A stretch of 64,000 bases of DNA from CAVUWL01 sp963787415 (GTDB lineage Bacteria > Actinomycetota > Thermoleophilia > Solirubrobacterales > 70-9): the NCBI GenBank assembly GCA_963787415.1, contig CAWBCO010000003.1, positions 124,001-188,000 on the forward strand. Reading direction: 5' to 3'. Shown piece after piece: positions 25,582 to 34,784 of this stretch (the first letter of the stretch is position 1; each line of letters opens with the position of its first letter). A program made the position numbers and the translations under genes. Under the pieces are notes generated by a model that was given only the letters and a program-made list of their open reading frames with translations, ran no database searches and was not told where the DNA came from.

Positions 25582-26558
25582 CAGACGAGCCTGCTTGAGA
25601 GTAGCCGTGCCGCCTCGACTCCCAACTCCGGCTCAAAGAGAAACGGCAGGGTCCTGACCGGCGCCTTGACTCGTCGCCGCAGCCGCGCTAGCTGGGCGCG
25701 CTGGGATCGGGCTCGGCCATACTCTGAGAGGGCCGCTCGCGCCGCGCTGCGGGCGGCGCCCTCCCCGCGCTCGGCCAAATCCGCGAGCCGCTCGGCCTCC
25801 TGCTTGGAGAAGCGCTCAGGGTAGAGCCCGTTCATGTAGATCCGATCGACCGCGATTCCGACATCGGTACGCAGGTCGCTCTCAAGGGCGGCTGACTCAT
25901 TGACCGGCATCTCCTCGGGAAGAGCGACGATCGCCGTACCGGTCAGCTCGTGGTCGGTGATGAATCGATCGAGTCGCTGGGCCTGAGAGTGAATCGGACC
26001 GACCCTGGCGATCGCAGCGAACGTTCGCGGAGTCTGCAGAAAGCCGATTCCGTGGCCGGTGGCGGGAGCGTCGACGATCACGAGGTCATATTTCCGCCCG
26101 CTCTTTACCTTGCGATCGAGTTGGGCCAGCTCCCAGATCTTGCCGATCGTGACCAGCTCCTTCAGCCCCGGGGTGGCGGCCGCAAGGTAGTTGAAGATCC
26201 GACTTCTAAAGAGCAGGTCGCGCATCGCGCGCACCTTGAGCTGGAGCAGCACGTACTCGCGCATCGACTCATCGGGGTCGATCGAGATCGACCAGAGATT
26301 CTCGGTCATCTGCACCTCGTGAAAGCCAACCTCAGTGTGGTCGAAGATCCGCGAGGCATTCTCCTGCGAGGAGACCTCACAGACGATCGTGCGCTTGCCC
26401 TCGGCCGCGGCGCGCAGACCGAGTGCCACCGAGATCGTCGTCTTACCGACGCCGCCCTTTCCGGTGACAAAGACCAGCTTCTTGTCGAGCAGCTCTAACA
26501 CGGGGACCCGGGCAATTCCTAGCAATTTCGCATCCTGGCAGGAAAAGCGAGCGCCCAT
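25581..26558 (-). CDS. ArsA/GET3-like ATPase, first of a pair (Rv3679-like)
   Basis: The domain begins ELLDKKLVFVTGKGGVGKTTISVALGLRAA (given by its ends), with deviant Walker A GKGGVGKTT. Switch residues DLVIVDAPATGHGIGFL follow, and then the ArsA helical region. The start is uncertain: ATG at 26558, GTG at 26501 or an upstream start at 26630 are all in frame; I chose 26558. It lies divergent from parA. Its stop overlaps the start of the second ATPase, so the two subunits are produced together. Confidence 0.88.
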   Translation of the reverse strand: MGARFSCQDAKLLGIARVPVLELLDKKLVFVTGKGGVGKTTISVALGLRAAAEGKRTIVCEVSSQENASRIFDHTEVGFHEVQMTENLWSISIDPDESMREYVLLQLKVRAMRDLLFRSRIFNYLAAATPGLKELVTIGKIWELAQLDRKVKSGRKYDLVIVDAPATGHGIGFLQTPRTFAAIARVGPIHSQAQRLDRFITDHELTGTAIVALPEEMPVNESAALESDLRTDVGIAVDRIYMNGLYPERFSKQEAERLADLAERGEGAARSAARAALSEYGRARSQRAQLARLRRRVKAPVRTLPFLFEPELGVEAARLLSSRLV

Positions 26559-26573
26559 GCGAATACCCGCGCA

Positions 26574-26807
26574 ATGGGATTCCTTAGCCGAAAGACCAAG
26601 AATAAGTCCGCGACGGCGGAAGAGCCCCACCCGATCTTCGAGGAGCTCGAGCGGATGGAAGAGGCGGTTCCCGAGCGCTTGCTCGATTCAGATCCTGAGC
26701 TTGAGGACGAATCTGATCCGCCGCCTGAGCCCGAGCCGCCGCCAGCCCGTTCGGCTCCCCCCGACCTGCTGCCCAGTCGCTGGTGGCGCCTACTGCTGAG
26801 CCCCTGA
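26574..26807 (+). other. probable N-terminal extension of the ParA gene in another frame
   Basis: This short frame starts MGFLSRKTKNKSATAEEPHP and continues with an acidic, Pro/Glu-rich segment. The ParA frame takes over at about 26783 with a similar composition (VAPTAEPLIAPEVEVEEP). A single-base indel near 26770 would join them into one protein of about 367 residues. Alternatively ParA starts at the GTG at 26783 and this is a leader peptide. Confidence 0.45.
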
Positions 26808-27679
26808 TTGCTCCCGAGGTCGAGGTCGAGGAGCCCGCTCGGTTTATGGCGGGTGAGTTGATCGCTCCCTCGCGCCATGAGTCCGATCGGCGCGACACAT
26901 CAGCGGAGGTTCCAGCCAAGCATGCCGACGTGATCGCCTTCGCCAATCAGAAGGGCGGGGTGGCAAAGACAACCACCACCCTGAATCTCGCGGTCGCGTT
27001 CGCTGAGTGCGGCTACCGCGTTCTTTGCATCGATCTCGATCCCCAGGGCAACCTGACGATGAGCCAGGGCGTTGACCCCGACAAGGTCGAGAAGAGCCTC
27101 TATGACGTGCTTGTCAACGACATGCCTATCTCTGAGATCATCCTCAAGCGGGAGATCGACATCGCGGTCGCCTCGATTGACCTGGCGGGGGCCGAGATCG
27201 CGATGAGCACCAAGATTGGCCGCGAGCGAACCCTGGAGAAGGCCCTGAGAGAGGTCTCAGCGGACTATGACTTCGTCTGTATAGATACGCCACCCAGCCT
27301 CGGGCTGTTGACGATCAACGCACTGACCGCTGCAAACAAAGTGATCGTCCCCGTGCAGTGCGAGTATCTGTCGATGCGCGGGCTGGTCCAGCTCCAGAAC
27401 ACCTTGAAAATGATCCAGGAGAACCTCAACCCCGAGGTGCGGATCGAGGGCATCCTGCCAACCATGCTCGACACCCGAACCGTTCACGCCAAGGAGGCGG
27501 TGGAGATCCTCGAAGAGAATTTCGGTGACCTCGTCTTTCACTCTCGGATCCGCAAGGCGATCAAATTCGCCGAGGCGCCGGTGAAGGGAGCAAGCGTGTT
27601 GAAGTACGATCCCGACAGCAACGCTGCCAACTACTACCGGGAGCTGGCTAAGGAGGTTCTGGCGAATGGCTCGTCGTAA
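26783..27679 (+). CDS. parA: ParA/Soj-type chromosome partitioning ATPase
   Basis: The product is 298 residues from the GTG at 26783. The ParA core starts at about residue 48: VIAFANQKGGVAKTTTTLNLAVAF (given by its core KGGVAKTT, deviant Walker A with signature Lys). DLDPQGNLTMSQG (A') and FVCIDTPPSLGLLTINAL (switch II) follow. The C-terminus KGASVLKYDPDSNAANYYREL is typical of Soj. No ParB gene is adjacent. Instead its stop overlaps the start of an ftsZ gene by 14 bases, suggesting coupling of segregation or positioning with division. See the upstream fragment for a possible longer N-terminus. Confidence 0.88.
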   Translation: MAPTAEPLIAPEVEVEEPARFMAGELIAPSRHESDRRDTSAEVPAKHADVIAFANQKGGVAKTTTTLNLAVAFAECGYRVLCIDLDPQGNLTMSQGVDPDKVEKSLYDVLVNDMPISEIILKREIDIAVASIDLAGAEIAMSTKIGRERTLEKALREVSADYDFVCIDTPPSLGLLTINALTAANKVIVPVQCEYLSMRGLVQLQNTLKMIQENLNPEVRIEGILPTMLDTRTVHAKEAVEILEENFGDLVFHSRIRKAIKFAEAPVKGASVLKYDPDSNAANYYRELAKEVLANGSS

Positions 27680-29060
27680 CCGCGCGAGTATGCGCGAGGG
27701 TCCCCTCGCCGATCTCTTTCGCTCCACCTCCGAGGAGGCCCCGGTCGACCCCGAGGATTCTGTACCGGCTGCGCCCAAGGAGGCGCCTCGCGAGCCACGC
27801 TACGGTCGCGAGGATCCGGTCGAGGCCCAGCGCCAGGCCGAGCCAGAATCGCCAACCTCTGCTGAGACACCGCCGGCACCGGTTCCCCCCGATCGCCTCA
27901 AGCGGGTCTTCTCTGAGGAACCGAGACCGCGCCGTGATGAATCTGTAGTCATCAACACCCCGCGCTACGGTCGCGAGGAGCCAGCCTATGAGCCACCCGG
28001 CAGCGGGCAACCACACCAACCTGTGATCCGGGTGGTTGGCGTCGGTGGAGCCGGGGTAAACGCCGTAAATCGGATGGTCGACGCCCGGATTCCCGGGGTC
28101 GAGTTCATGGCCGTCAACACCGATCTTCAGTCGCTGCAACTTTGCGTCGCCGACGTCACCATCCACATCGGTGATGAGCAGACAAGGGGGCTGGGGGCGG
28201 GGGCAGATCCCGAGCTCGGCCATCGCTCGGCCTTTGAGGAACAGGACAAGATCAAGCGCCTGCTGAAGGGGTCAGACATGGTCTTCGTCGCCGCGGGAGC
28301 CGGCGGTGGTACCGGCACCGGCGCCGCCCCGGTGATCGCTCGTCTCGCCCGCGAGGTGGGCGCGCTGACGGTGGGCATCGTGACCAAGCCGTTTAGCTTT
28401 GAGGGCAGCCGCCGAGGCAATCAGGCAGGCAAGGGAATCGAGGAGCTTGCCGCCGAGGTCGACACCCTGATCGTCGTTCCCAACGATCGCCTTCTTGACG
28501 TACTCGATCAGCAGACCTCGATGGTGGAGGCCTTTCAGGTCGCCGATGATGTTCTGCGCCAGGGCGTGCAGGGCATCTCTGACCTGGTCACGCTGCCGGC
28601 GCTGATCAATCTCGATTTTGCCGACGTGCGGACGATCATGTCTGAGGCCGGCCGGGCGCTGCTCGGAATCGGCATGGGCCACGGCGAGGGACGGGCAATG
28701 CTGGCGGCGGAGAAGGCGATCTCCTCGCCATTGCTTGAGACCTCGATGGAGGGAGCCCGCGCGATCTTGCTTTCGATCACCGGTGGGCCAGACCTCTCGC
28801 TGGTCGAGGTGAGCGAGGCGGCCAAGGTCGTCGGGGAGGCAGCCCACCCAGACGCCAACATCATCTTCGGCGCCAATGTCGATGAGGAGCTCGTCGATCA
28901 GGTATGGGTGACCGTCGTCGCAACTCGCTTTGACGGCCAGTCGCCACCTCGGCGCGCGGTCGAGCCGACGATCCGCCGTACCAAGGAGGCCGGCGGGGCC
29001 CGGCGCTCCGAGCGCTCCGGGGGTCTCGGCATCGATGTCCCCGAGTTCCTCCCCGGCTAG
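27666..29060 (+). CDS. ftsZ: FtsZ-family tubulin homologue with long N-terminal extension
   Basis: The product is 464 residues. The first 115 are a charged, Pro/Glu-rich extension containing two PRYGREEP-like repeats (near 45 and 100). The GTPase domain follows: IRVVGVGGAGVNAVNRM, then the tubulin signature GAGGGTGTGAAPVIA near residue 218 and NDRLLDVLDQQTSMVEAF. The T7 synergy loop is NLDFADVRTIM. The C-terminal peptide GIDVPEFLP matches the FtsA/SepF-binding tail. All catalytic elements are present. It lies next to parA rather than in a division-and-cell-wall cluster, so it could be a second FtsZ or a relocated sole copy. Confidence 0.93.
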   Translation: MARRNRASMREGPLADLFRSTSEEAPVDPEDSVPAAPKEAPREPRYGREDPVEAQRQAEPESPTSAETPPAPVPPDRLKRVFSEEPRPRRDESVVINTPRYGREEPAYEPPGSGQPHQPVIRVVGVGGAGVNAVNRMVDARIPGVEFMAVNTDLQSLQLCVADVTIHIGDEQTRGLGAGADPELGHRSAFEEQDKIKRLLKGSDMVFVAAGAGGGTGTGAAPVIARLAREVGALTVGIVTKPFSFEGSRRGNQAGKGIEELAAEVDTLIVVPNDRLLDVLDQQTSMVEAFQVADDVLRQGVQGISDLVTLPALINLDFADVRTIMSEAGRALLGIGMGHGEGRAMLAAEKAISSPLLETSMEGARAILLSITGGPDLSLVEVSEAAKVVGEAAHPDANIIFGANVDEELVDQVWVTVVATRFDGQSPPRRAVEPTIRRTKEAGGARRSERSGGLGIDVPEFLPG

Positions 29061-29076
29061 TCCTTACGCTGGCCTC

Positions 29077-30582
29077 ATGAGAGGGGTCGTCGCCGCCGGC
29101 CACCCACTGACGGCCGAGGCCGGAGCCCGGGTGTTGCGCGAGGGTGGAAACGCGGTCGATGCCGCGGTCTGCGCCGTCCTTGCCTCCTTTGCCCTGGAGA
29201 GCCCATTGACCGGTTTTGGCGCGGGCGGCTTCATGATGGTCCACCGCGGTGAGGAGACAGTTCTGCTCGATTTCTTCGTCTCTGCTCCCGGTAAGGACGG
29301 CACCCGGCGCAGCGCGGAGCTGGTCGCGGTTCCGGTCCATTTTGATCCCGAGACGATCCAGACGTTTTACGTCGGACCGGCTTCCTGCGGGGTTCCGGGG
29401 ACCGCGGCGGGCCTGGAGCTTGCCCTTGAGCGCTTTGGCTCGACCCCTCTGGCGGAGCTGGTCGGGCCCGCTATCAAGCTCGCCCGCGAGGGCTCCCCGG
29501 TCAACGCCGAGCAGGCCTACATCCTCGACATCCTCGCCCCGATCCACAATCGGCTTCCCGGTACCCGCAAGCTCTACGCGCCAGACGGGCATACGCTTCG
29601 CCAGGGCGAGGTCTTTTGCTTCCCCCAGCTGGCCGAAGCGCTGGAGCGCTTCGGCGCCGAGGGAGCTGAGCCCTTTTACCGGGGAGAGATCGCCGCCGCG
29701 CTCAGCGAGTTCACCCTCAAGGGCGGTGGCACCCTGGGGCGCTCAGACCTGGCAACCTATGAGGCGATCGAGCGGCGCCCGATTCGGACCGCCTTCCGCG
29801 GTGCCGAGGTGCTGACCAACCCGCCCCCCTCCTCGGGTGGAATTCTGATCGGCTACTGCCTTGGTCTCTTGCAGCGCCTCGGCGAGCGCAGCACTCCGGA
29901 GCGTCTGGTCGCGGCGATGGGCGCGGCAAACGCTCTGCGTGGGGATCGGTTTGCCGAGGAGCTCTACGGCACGCTGCTGCAGACCGAGCTGCTCGATCCA
30001 GATCATCTCGACCTCCTTGCCGCTGACCTGCTCGGTTCGACCACCCACATCTCGGTTCTTGACGGCGGGGGAATGTGTGCGAGCGTCACCTGTTCCAACG
30101 GCTCGGGCTCCGGTGTGCTGGTCCCGGGAACCGGGGTGATCCTCAACAACATGCTGGGCGAGGAGGATCTAAACCCCGGTGGCTTTCACCGCATCGCGCC
30201 CGGACGTCGGGTGCCATCGATGATGGCGCCGACGGTGGTCCTGCGCGATGGGGAGATCGCACTCTGTCTCGGCAGCGCCGGATCAAACCGGATCCGATCG
30301 GCGATCCTGCAGACGATCGTACGGGTGATCGAGGAGGGAATGGGCGCCGCTGAGGCGGTGGCTGCCCCGCGCTTGCATTTCGAGGACGGGGTCGTTCAGG
30401 CGGAGCCGGGAATCGAGGAGGGGGCGCTTGAGCGACTCGAAGCCAGTGGCGTCGGGGTCGACCGTCGGCCTCAGATCAACCTCTTCTTTGGCGGCTGTCA
30501 GGCGGTCCTGCGCGAGCCGGGGAGCGGCTCGCTCAGTGGCGGTGGCGATCCGCGGCGCGGGGGCGCAGTCGCGATCGCCTAG
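29077..30582 (+). CDS. ggt: gamma-glutamyltransferase family protein
   Basis: The product is 501 residues from the ATG at 29077, 16 bases after ftsZ. It belongs to the N-terminal-nucleophile hydrolases, which self-cleave before a catalytic Thr. The Thr lies in LLGSTTHISVLDGGG near residue 321. Other landmarks are AGHPLTAEAGARVLREGGNA at the N-terminus, GGFMMVHRG, GVPGTAAGLELALERFG, and PGTGVILNNML with RVPSMMAPTVV in the small subunit. No clear signal peptide is seen, which is unusual since many GGTs are exported, so an intracellular acylase-like role is possible. The substrate cannot be assigned. Confidence 0.9.
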   Translation: MRGVVAAGHPLTAEAGARVLREGGNAVDAAVCAVLASFALESPLTGFGAGGFMMVHRGEETVLLDFFVSAPGKDGTRRSAELVAVPVHFDPETIQTFYVGPASCGVPGTAAGLELALERFGSTPLAELVGPAIKLAREGSPVNAEQAYILDILAPIHNRLPGTRKLYAPDGHTLRQGEVFCFPQLAEALERFGAEGAEPFYRGEIAAALSEFTLKGGGTLGRSDLATYEAIERRPIRTAFRGAEVLTNPPPSSGGILIGYCLGLLQRLGERSTPERLVAAMGAANALRGDRFAEELYGTLLQTELLDPDHLDLLAADLLGSTTHISVLDGGGMCASVTCSNGSGSGVLVPGTGVILNNMLGEEDLNPGGFHRIAPGRRVPSMMAPTVVLRDGEIALCLGSAGSNRIRSAILQTIVRVIEEGMGAAEAVAAPRLHFEDGVVQAEPGIEEGALERLEASGVGVDRRPQINLFFGGCQAVLREPGSGSLSGGGDPRRGGAVAIA

Positions 30583-30621
30583 CGCACGGCGGATCGGGCT
30601 CTGGCGGTGCAAAATGCGCCC

Positions 30622-31735
30622 ATGGCGAAGCCCCGCGTGATCGACTTTGAGGCCGAGGGCTTGCTCGACGGGCTTGAGGAGAGCCTCGTCAGGCTCGCAG
30701 CAACCTGCTCGGAGAACTGAGTGCCGAAGGGGTCTCGGTCGCGGAGTTGCACGAAGCGGTCGCCGCCGGGCGCCTCACTTTGCTGCCGGTCGAGCGTGCC
30801 CTGGCCGGCACCGGACCGCGCTATACCCCGCGCGAGGTCGCCGAGATATCTGGTGTCGAGCTCGACCTTCTGCAGCGTTCCACCGCGGCCCTCGGTGTGC
30901 CCTACCCCGATCCCGATGTGCGGGCGCTGACCGCGCCGATGTTGAGGCCGCGAGGCGGGTGAAGGCGTTTCGCGACGCCGGCCTGCCGGAGGAGGGGATG
31001 CTCCAGGTTGCGCGCACGATCGGGATGGGCACGGCGCGGATCGCAGAGGCCAATCGAGAGCTAATCGTGCGCACCTTGATGCAGCCCGGAGATACCGAGC
31101 GAGACCTCGCCCAGCGCCTCGCCACCGCCACCGAGCAGATGTTGCCGCTGATCGGTCCGACCCTGATTTACGCGCTCGAGGTCCATCTCCTCGAGCAGGT
31201 TCGCCGCGACGTGATCGGCGCCGCCGATCTCGCCTCGGGGGAGATCGGCGGCACGGTCGAGGTCGCTGTCTGCTTCGCCGATCTGGTCGAGTTCACCCGG
31301 CTGGGAGAGGAGGTTGCGGTGGAGGAGCTCGGTCTGGTCGCCGCGCGCTTGGAGCAGATGGCCAACGCGGTCGCCGAGCCGCCGGTACGACTGGTGAAGC
31401 TGATCGGCGACGCTGCGATGCTCGTCTCCACCGAGGCGCCGGCGATGATCAGGGCGGCGCTGGCGCTGGTCGAGGCCGCCGAGGGAGAGGGGGATGAGTT
31501 CCCCTTGCTAAGGGCGGGGGTGGCCCACGGTTCGGCGCTGGTGCAGTCCGGTGACTATTACGGTCGCCCGGTCAACCTGGCGAGCAGGATCACCGCAATT
31601 GCCAGACCCGGAAGCGTCCTGATCGACTCCGCGGCAAGAGAGGCGACGGGGGAGGGGTTCCTCTACTCCTTCGCCGGCGAGCGCCGGCTGAAGGGGTTTG
31701 ATTCACGCTTCAAGCTCTACCGGGTCCGTGGATAG
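30622..31735 (+). pseudogene. class III adenylate/guanylate cyclase with Ad_Cy_reg-like N-terminus, apparently frameshifted twice
   Basis: The ATG at 30622 starts KPRVIDFEAEGLLDGLEES. Near 30690 coding shifts to a second frame (NLLGELSAEGVSVAELHEAV, then YTPREVAEISGVELDLLQRS). Near 30945 it shifts to a third (DVEAARRVKAFRDAGLPEEG). The third frame continues through the regulatory region into a cyclase domain, CFADLVEFTRLGEEVAVEEL. Metal-binding Asps lie in FADL and LIGDAAM, and the transition-state pair in GRPVNLASR. The N-terminal region resembles the autoinhibitory domain of Rv1264-like cyclases. Two single-base deletions would explain the pattern. With correction the enzyme looks catalytically complete and soluble. 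Confidence 0.8.
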
Positions 31736-31756
31736 GGAGCGCCGGACCCGCACAGA

Positions 31757-33198
31757 TCACGAGGTGCGCATTGCTTGGCGAAGCGATCCGCTCTTTGACG
31801 GGCGCCGCGTGAGCCGCGGGTAGAGGACCCGGGGGATGAGGAGGCTGAGGCCGGCGGCGATTGCGGCTCCGATCTCCACCGCCCAGCCGCGCTGAAACAG
31901 GTAGAGAGCGTCGGCGCTGGTTCCAAGTAGCGCCACCAGGAGTGCGACGCCAACCGCGCTGCCAACCTGGCGGGCCATGTTGAGGACGGCGCTGCCGGTG
32001 GTTGTGCGCTCGGAGCAAGCGTGCCGGCAGCGGCGAAGAGCGGTGCCTGAGCCAGTCCGGCGCCGGCGCCGCCGAGAATCAGGCCCGGCAAAAAGCCGAT
32101 CAGATAGGACGGAGTGGCGGGTGCGGCGATCTCCCAATAGGTCGCCGAGACCGCGATCAGTATGGCCCCCGCGACGGCACTTGCCGTGCGCCCAAAGCGC
32201 CCAGTAATGCGGCCGCTATTGAGGGCAAAGACCGCGGCCACCATCGGGCCCGGGGCGATCGCTAGCCCAGCCTTCAGGGCGCTGTAGTGCCAGAGGTCTT
32301 GAAGGAAGAGGACGGTGATCAGAAGCCAGACCGCGAAGGCGATGAAGAACAAAAACAGAGCGATCACCGAGGTCGTGAACTCACGACCGGCAAAGAGGCT
32401 CGGTTCAAGCAAGGCATTGGCTACGGTGAGCGAGCGTCTGAGGGTGATCAGGGCGCCGATCAGGGCGGCGGCCAAAAGGCCGAGGATCGCAGGGGAGAGC
32501 CAACCCCAACTCGGTCCCTGGACGGTTGCCAGGATCAGAAATGTGACGGCGCCAAGAAGCGATGCGACGGAGATCAGGTCGGGGAGCCGGGCGCTCGCCT
32601 TTTCCCGGATCTCGGGGAGGACGCGGGCACCGATCAGCAGCGTGAACAGACCGATCGGCACATTGACGATGAAGATCCACCGCCAGTCGATCGCGACCAG
32701 CAGCCCGCCCAGCGGCGGACCCGATGAGGCAGCAACGGCGGCGACCCCGGCCCAGACGCCAACTACAAGGTTGTGCTGGGTCGGAAAGACGGGGAGCAGC
32801 AGGCCCAGCGAGGAGGGGACGATAACCGCGGCACCCACCGCCTGCAGGGTGCGCCCGGCGATCAGCATGGGCAGCGAAGGCGCTATCGCGCAGAGTGCGG
32901 ATGCGAGGGTAAAGGTGAGCACACCAGCGAGCAGGAAGCGGCGCCGCCCGTAGTGATCGGCCAAGCGTCCGGCCGGCACAAGGAGGGCCGCAAAGACGAT
33001 CGCGTAGGCGTTGAGGACCCAGGAGAGGCCCGAGAGGCTGGCGCCGCTGAAGGAGTCGGCCATCGAGGGAATCGCGATGTTGACGATGAAGAGGTCGAGC
33101 TGGGCCATGAAGGCGACAGCCGCCAGGACCGCGAGGATCGCGCGGCGGTTGTCGCCCACCGCTGCCAAACTGTCAGCTCCGAGATCGGCTCCGTTCAC
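31757..33198 (-). pseudogene. DHA2-type MFS drug exporter, apparent frameshift near the C-terminus
   Basis: It starts with a GTG at 33198. The first 400 or so residues read as an EmrB/QacA transporter: motif D1 AQLDLFIVNIAIPSM, motif A GRLADHYGRRRFLLAG, and motif C-like GVAAVAASSGPPLGG, with about 12 TM helices so far. Near 32020 the frame breaks. The last two helices continue in another frame (NMARQVGSAVGVALLVALLG, then AAIAAGLSLLIPRVLYPRL), ending at 31757. Uncorrected, the protein ends in an Arg/Ser-rich tail at 31717. It is divergent from an HxlR gene, with shared operator-like repeats, and is probably regulated by it. Confidence 0.82.
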
Positions 33199-33225
33199 CT
33201 CGCTCGCACTAATCGCCAGTCCTCC

Positions 33226-33292
33226 TTAGTTCCTAGTCTGGTGAATGAACCAGGTTGGCAGCCTAGCAGATTAAGTTCATTCAACGAACTAA
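33226..33292. promoter_or_regulatory. divergent promoter region with nested inverted repeats
   Basis: Two nested inverted pairs share a centre near 33260: TTAGTTC (33226-33232) with GAACTAA (33286-33292), and GAATGAAC (33243-33250) with GTTCATTC (33275-33282). They lie between the start codons of the MFS gene (33198, minus) and the HxlR gene (33311, plus). This layout fits an HxlR operator controlling both genes. The assignment is inferred from symmetry and position. Confidence 0.6.
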
Positions 33293-33310
33293 GCCTGGTA
33301 GACTGGCGCC

Positions 33311-33833
33311 ATGGCGCTGCGCAGTGACTACCAAGGACAGACCTGCTCGGTTGCTCGCGCCCTGGAGGTAGTTGGCGAGCGCTGGACCTTGCTGATCGTT
33401 CGAGATGCCTTCCATGGGGTTCGTCGCTTCGGCGACTTTGCCAGTCACCTGGGGATTCCGCGCGCCGTGCTCGCCAGTCGCCTGCGGGCGTTGGTGTCAG
33501 AGGACGTGATGGAGCGGGTCCCGGGATCGAGCGGGCCACCAGGAGTACCGACTGAGCGAGAAGGGTCGGGAGCTCTGGCCGGTGCTGCGCGAGCTGATGT
33601 CTTGGGGGGATCGGTTCTACGCACCGAGCGGAGCGCTCCGCGTGCTCCGCCACGTTAGCGATGACGGCATCATCGATGAGACGGGTCGGTGTGGGCGCTG
33701 CGCCAAGACGATCGCGGCCGCCGACACGCTGATTGCTCCTGGGCCTGGTCTGAGCAAGCGCCGCGGCGGGAAGGACCCGATCAGCGCTTCATTTGCTGAG
33801 CCCCACCGGCTACTTGAGCCGCTTCGACCCTGA
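33311..33833 (+). pseudogene. HxlR-family regulator, apparent frameshift
   Basis: It starts SDYQGQTCSVARALEVVGER with the HxlR winged helix (WTLLIVRDAFHGVRRFGDFA, then LASRLRALVSEDVMERVP). Near 33535, in the wing, the frame breaks. The continuation reads HQEYRLSEKGRELWPVLREL, then a tail with CGRC, ending at 33833. Compared with the intact paralogue at 48029-48526, the corrected protein is collinear (YxLTEKGLDLWP; DCGG...CESC). One base gained or lost explains it. It is the likely repressor of the adjacent exporter. Confidence 0.82.
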
Positions 33834-33888
33834 TCGCTCGGTCGCCTCCCCTGCCCCAAGCCTCGCCCAGCGGGAGCTGGCGGCCTTA

Positions 33889-34784
33889 GAGCCCCTTTCA
33901 AAATGATTCCGCCGCCTGGAGCTGCTTGAAGCAGATCAGGCAGCAGCCGATCGTCAGGAATGCCTCGTGGATATCGGCGCGACGCTCGTAGCGCACCCGT
34001 AGACGGCGGTACTGGTGAAGCCAGGAGATGGTGCGCTCGACCACCCAGCGCTTTCGACCGAGGCCCGAACCGTGCGGGTCGCCGGGCTTGGCGACCCTGA
34101 CCTTGATCCTGCGGTGGTGCAGTTCGCGGCGGGATTTCCGCGAGTGGTAGGCCCGATCGCCGTAGACGCTCCTCGGTCTTCGCCTTGGCCGACCTCGCCG
34201 TCCCCCTATCGGCGGCACGGCGTCCACCAGCGGCACGAAACGGGTCACGTCGTTGACGTTGGCCGCAGTTGTCTCCGAGGCCAGCGGGTTTCCCCGCCCA
34301 CAGGTGATCAGGTGGTGCTTGGAACCGCGCTTTCGGCGGTCCACTGGGCTCGGGCCGGTGCGCTCGCCCCCCCGAAGGCACGCACGTGGGAGGAGTCGAC
34401 TGCGGCCCGGCGCCAATCGATCTCGCCGGCAGCGTTGAGTTGGGCGAGCAGTGCCTCGTGCAGCTTCTGCCACACACCTTGTTCCTGCCATTCGCGCAGG
34501 CGTCGCCAACAGGTGACCCCCGAGCCGCAGCCCATCTCCTGGGGGAGGTCCTCCCAGGGGATGCCGGTCTTCAAGACAAAGAGGATGCCGGTCAGGGTCT
34601 GACGATCGGGCACACGCTTGCGACCGGGGTAACGGTAGCGGCGCTCGACCTTCGGGATCAGCGGCTCCACCACCTCCCAGAGCTCGTCGGGGACCAACGG
34701 TGAAGCCATTGCGCACTCCCTTCTCGGGTTTACGCGTTATGGATTCGCCAACGGTTTCGCGAAACCTCTTTCTGAAAGGGGTTC
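33889..34784 (-). mobile_element. IS5-family (IS427-like) insertion sequence, 896 bp
   Basis: The terminal inverted repeats begin GAGCCCCTTTCA at the left (33889) and, on the complement, GAACCCCTTTCAG at the right (ending 34784). The element is flanked by a TTA direct repeat (33886-33888 and 34785-34787), a plausible 3-bp target duplication. It carries a transposase in two overlapping frames. The right TTA forms the TAA stop of the neighbouring methyltransferase, so insertion did not truncate that gene. Confidence 0.88.
33898..34709 (-). CDS. IS5-family transposase in two frames joined by a -1 shift on a G7 run
   Basis: The first frame (34709-34308) starts MASPLVPDELWEVVEPLIPK and contains DUF4096-like DRQTLTGILFVLKTGIPWEDLP and the first catalytic Asp segment AAVDSSHVRAFGG. 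Coding then passes to the second frame (to 33898): GPSPVDRRKRGSKHHLITCG, RSVYGDRAYHS (second Asp) and RKRWVVERTISWLHQYRRL (Glu). The transition falls on seven consecutive G on the coding strand (34367-34373), a slippery site suited to programmed -1 frameshifting, the usual arrangement in IS427-group elements. It appears intact. Confidence 0.88.

Noticed and set aside
24430..26558. Arsenite efflux ATPase (ArsA) function
   Set aside because: There is no arsenite-binding Cys set, no ArsB or ArsR neighbour, and the paired-gene layout fits Rv3679/Rv3680-type ATPases instead.
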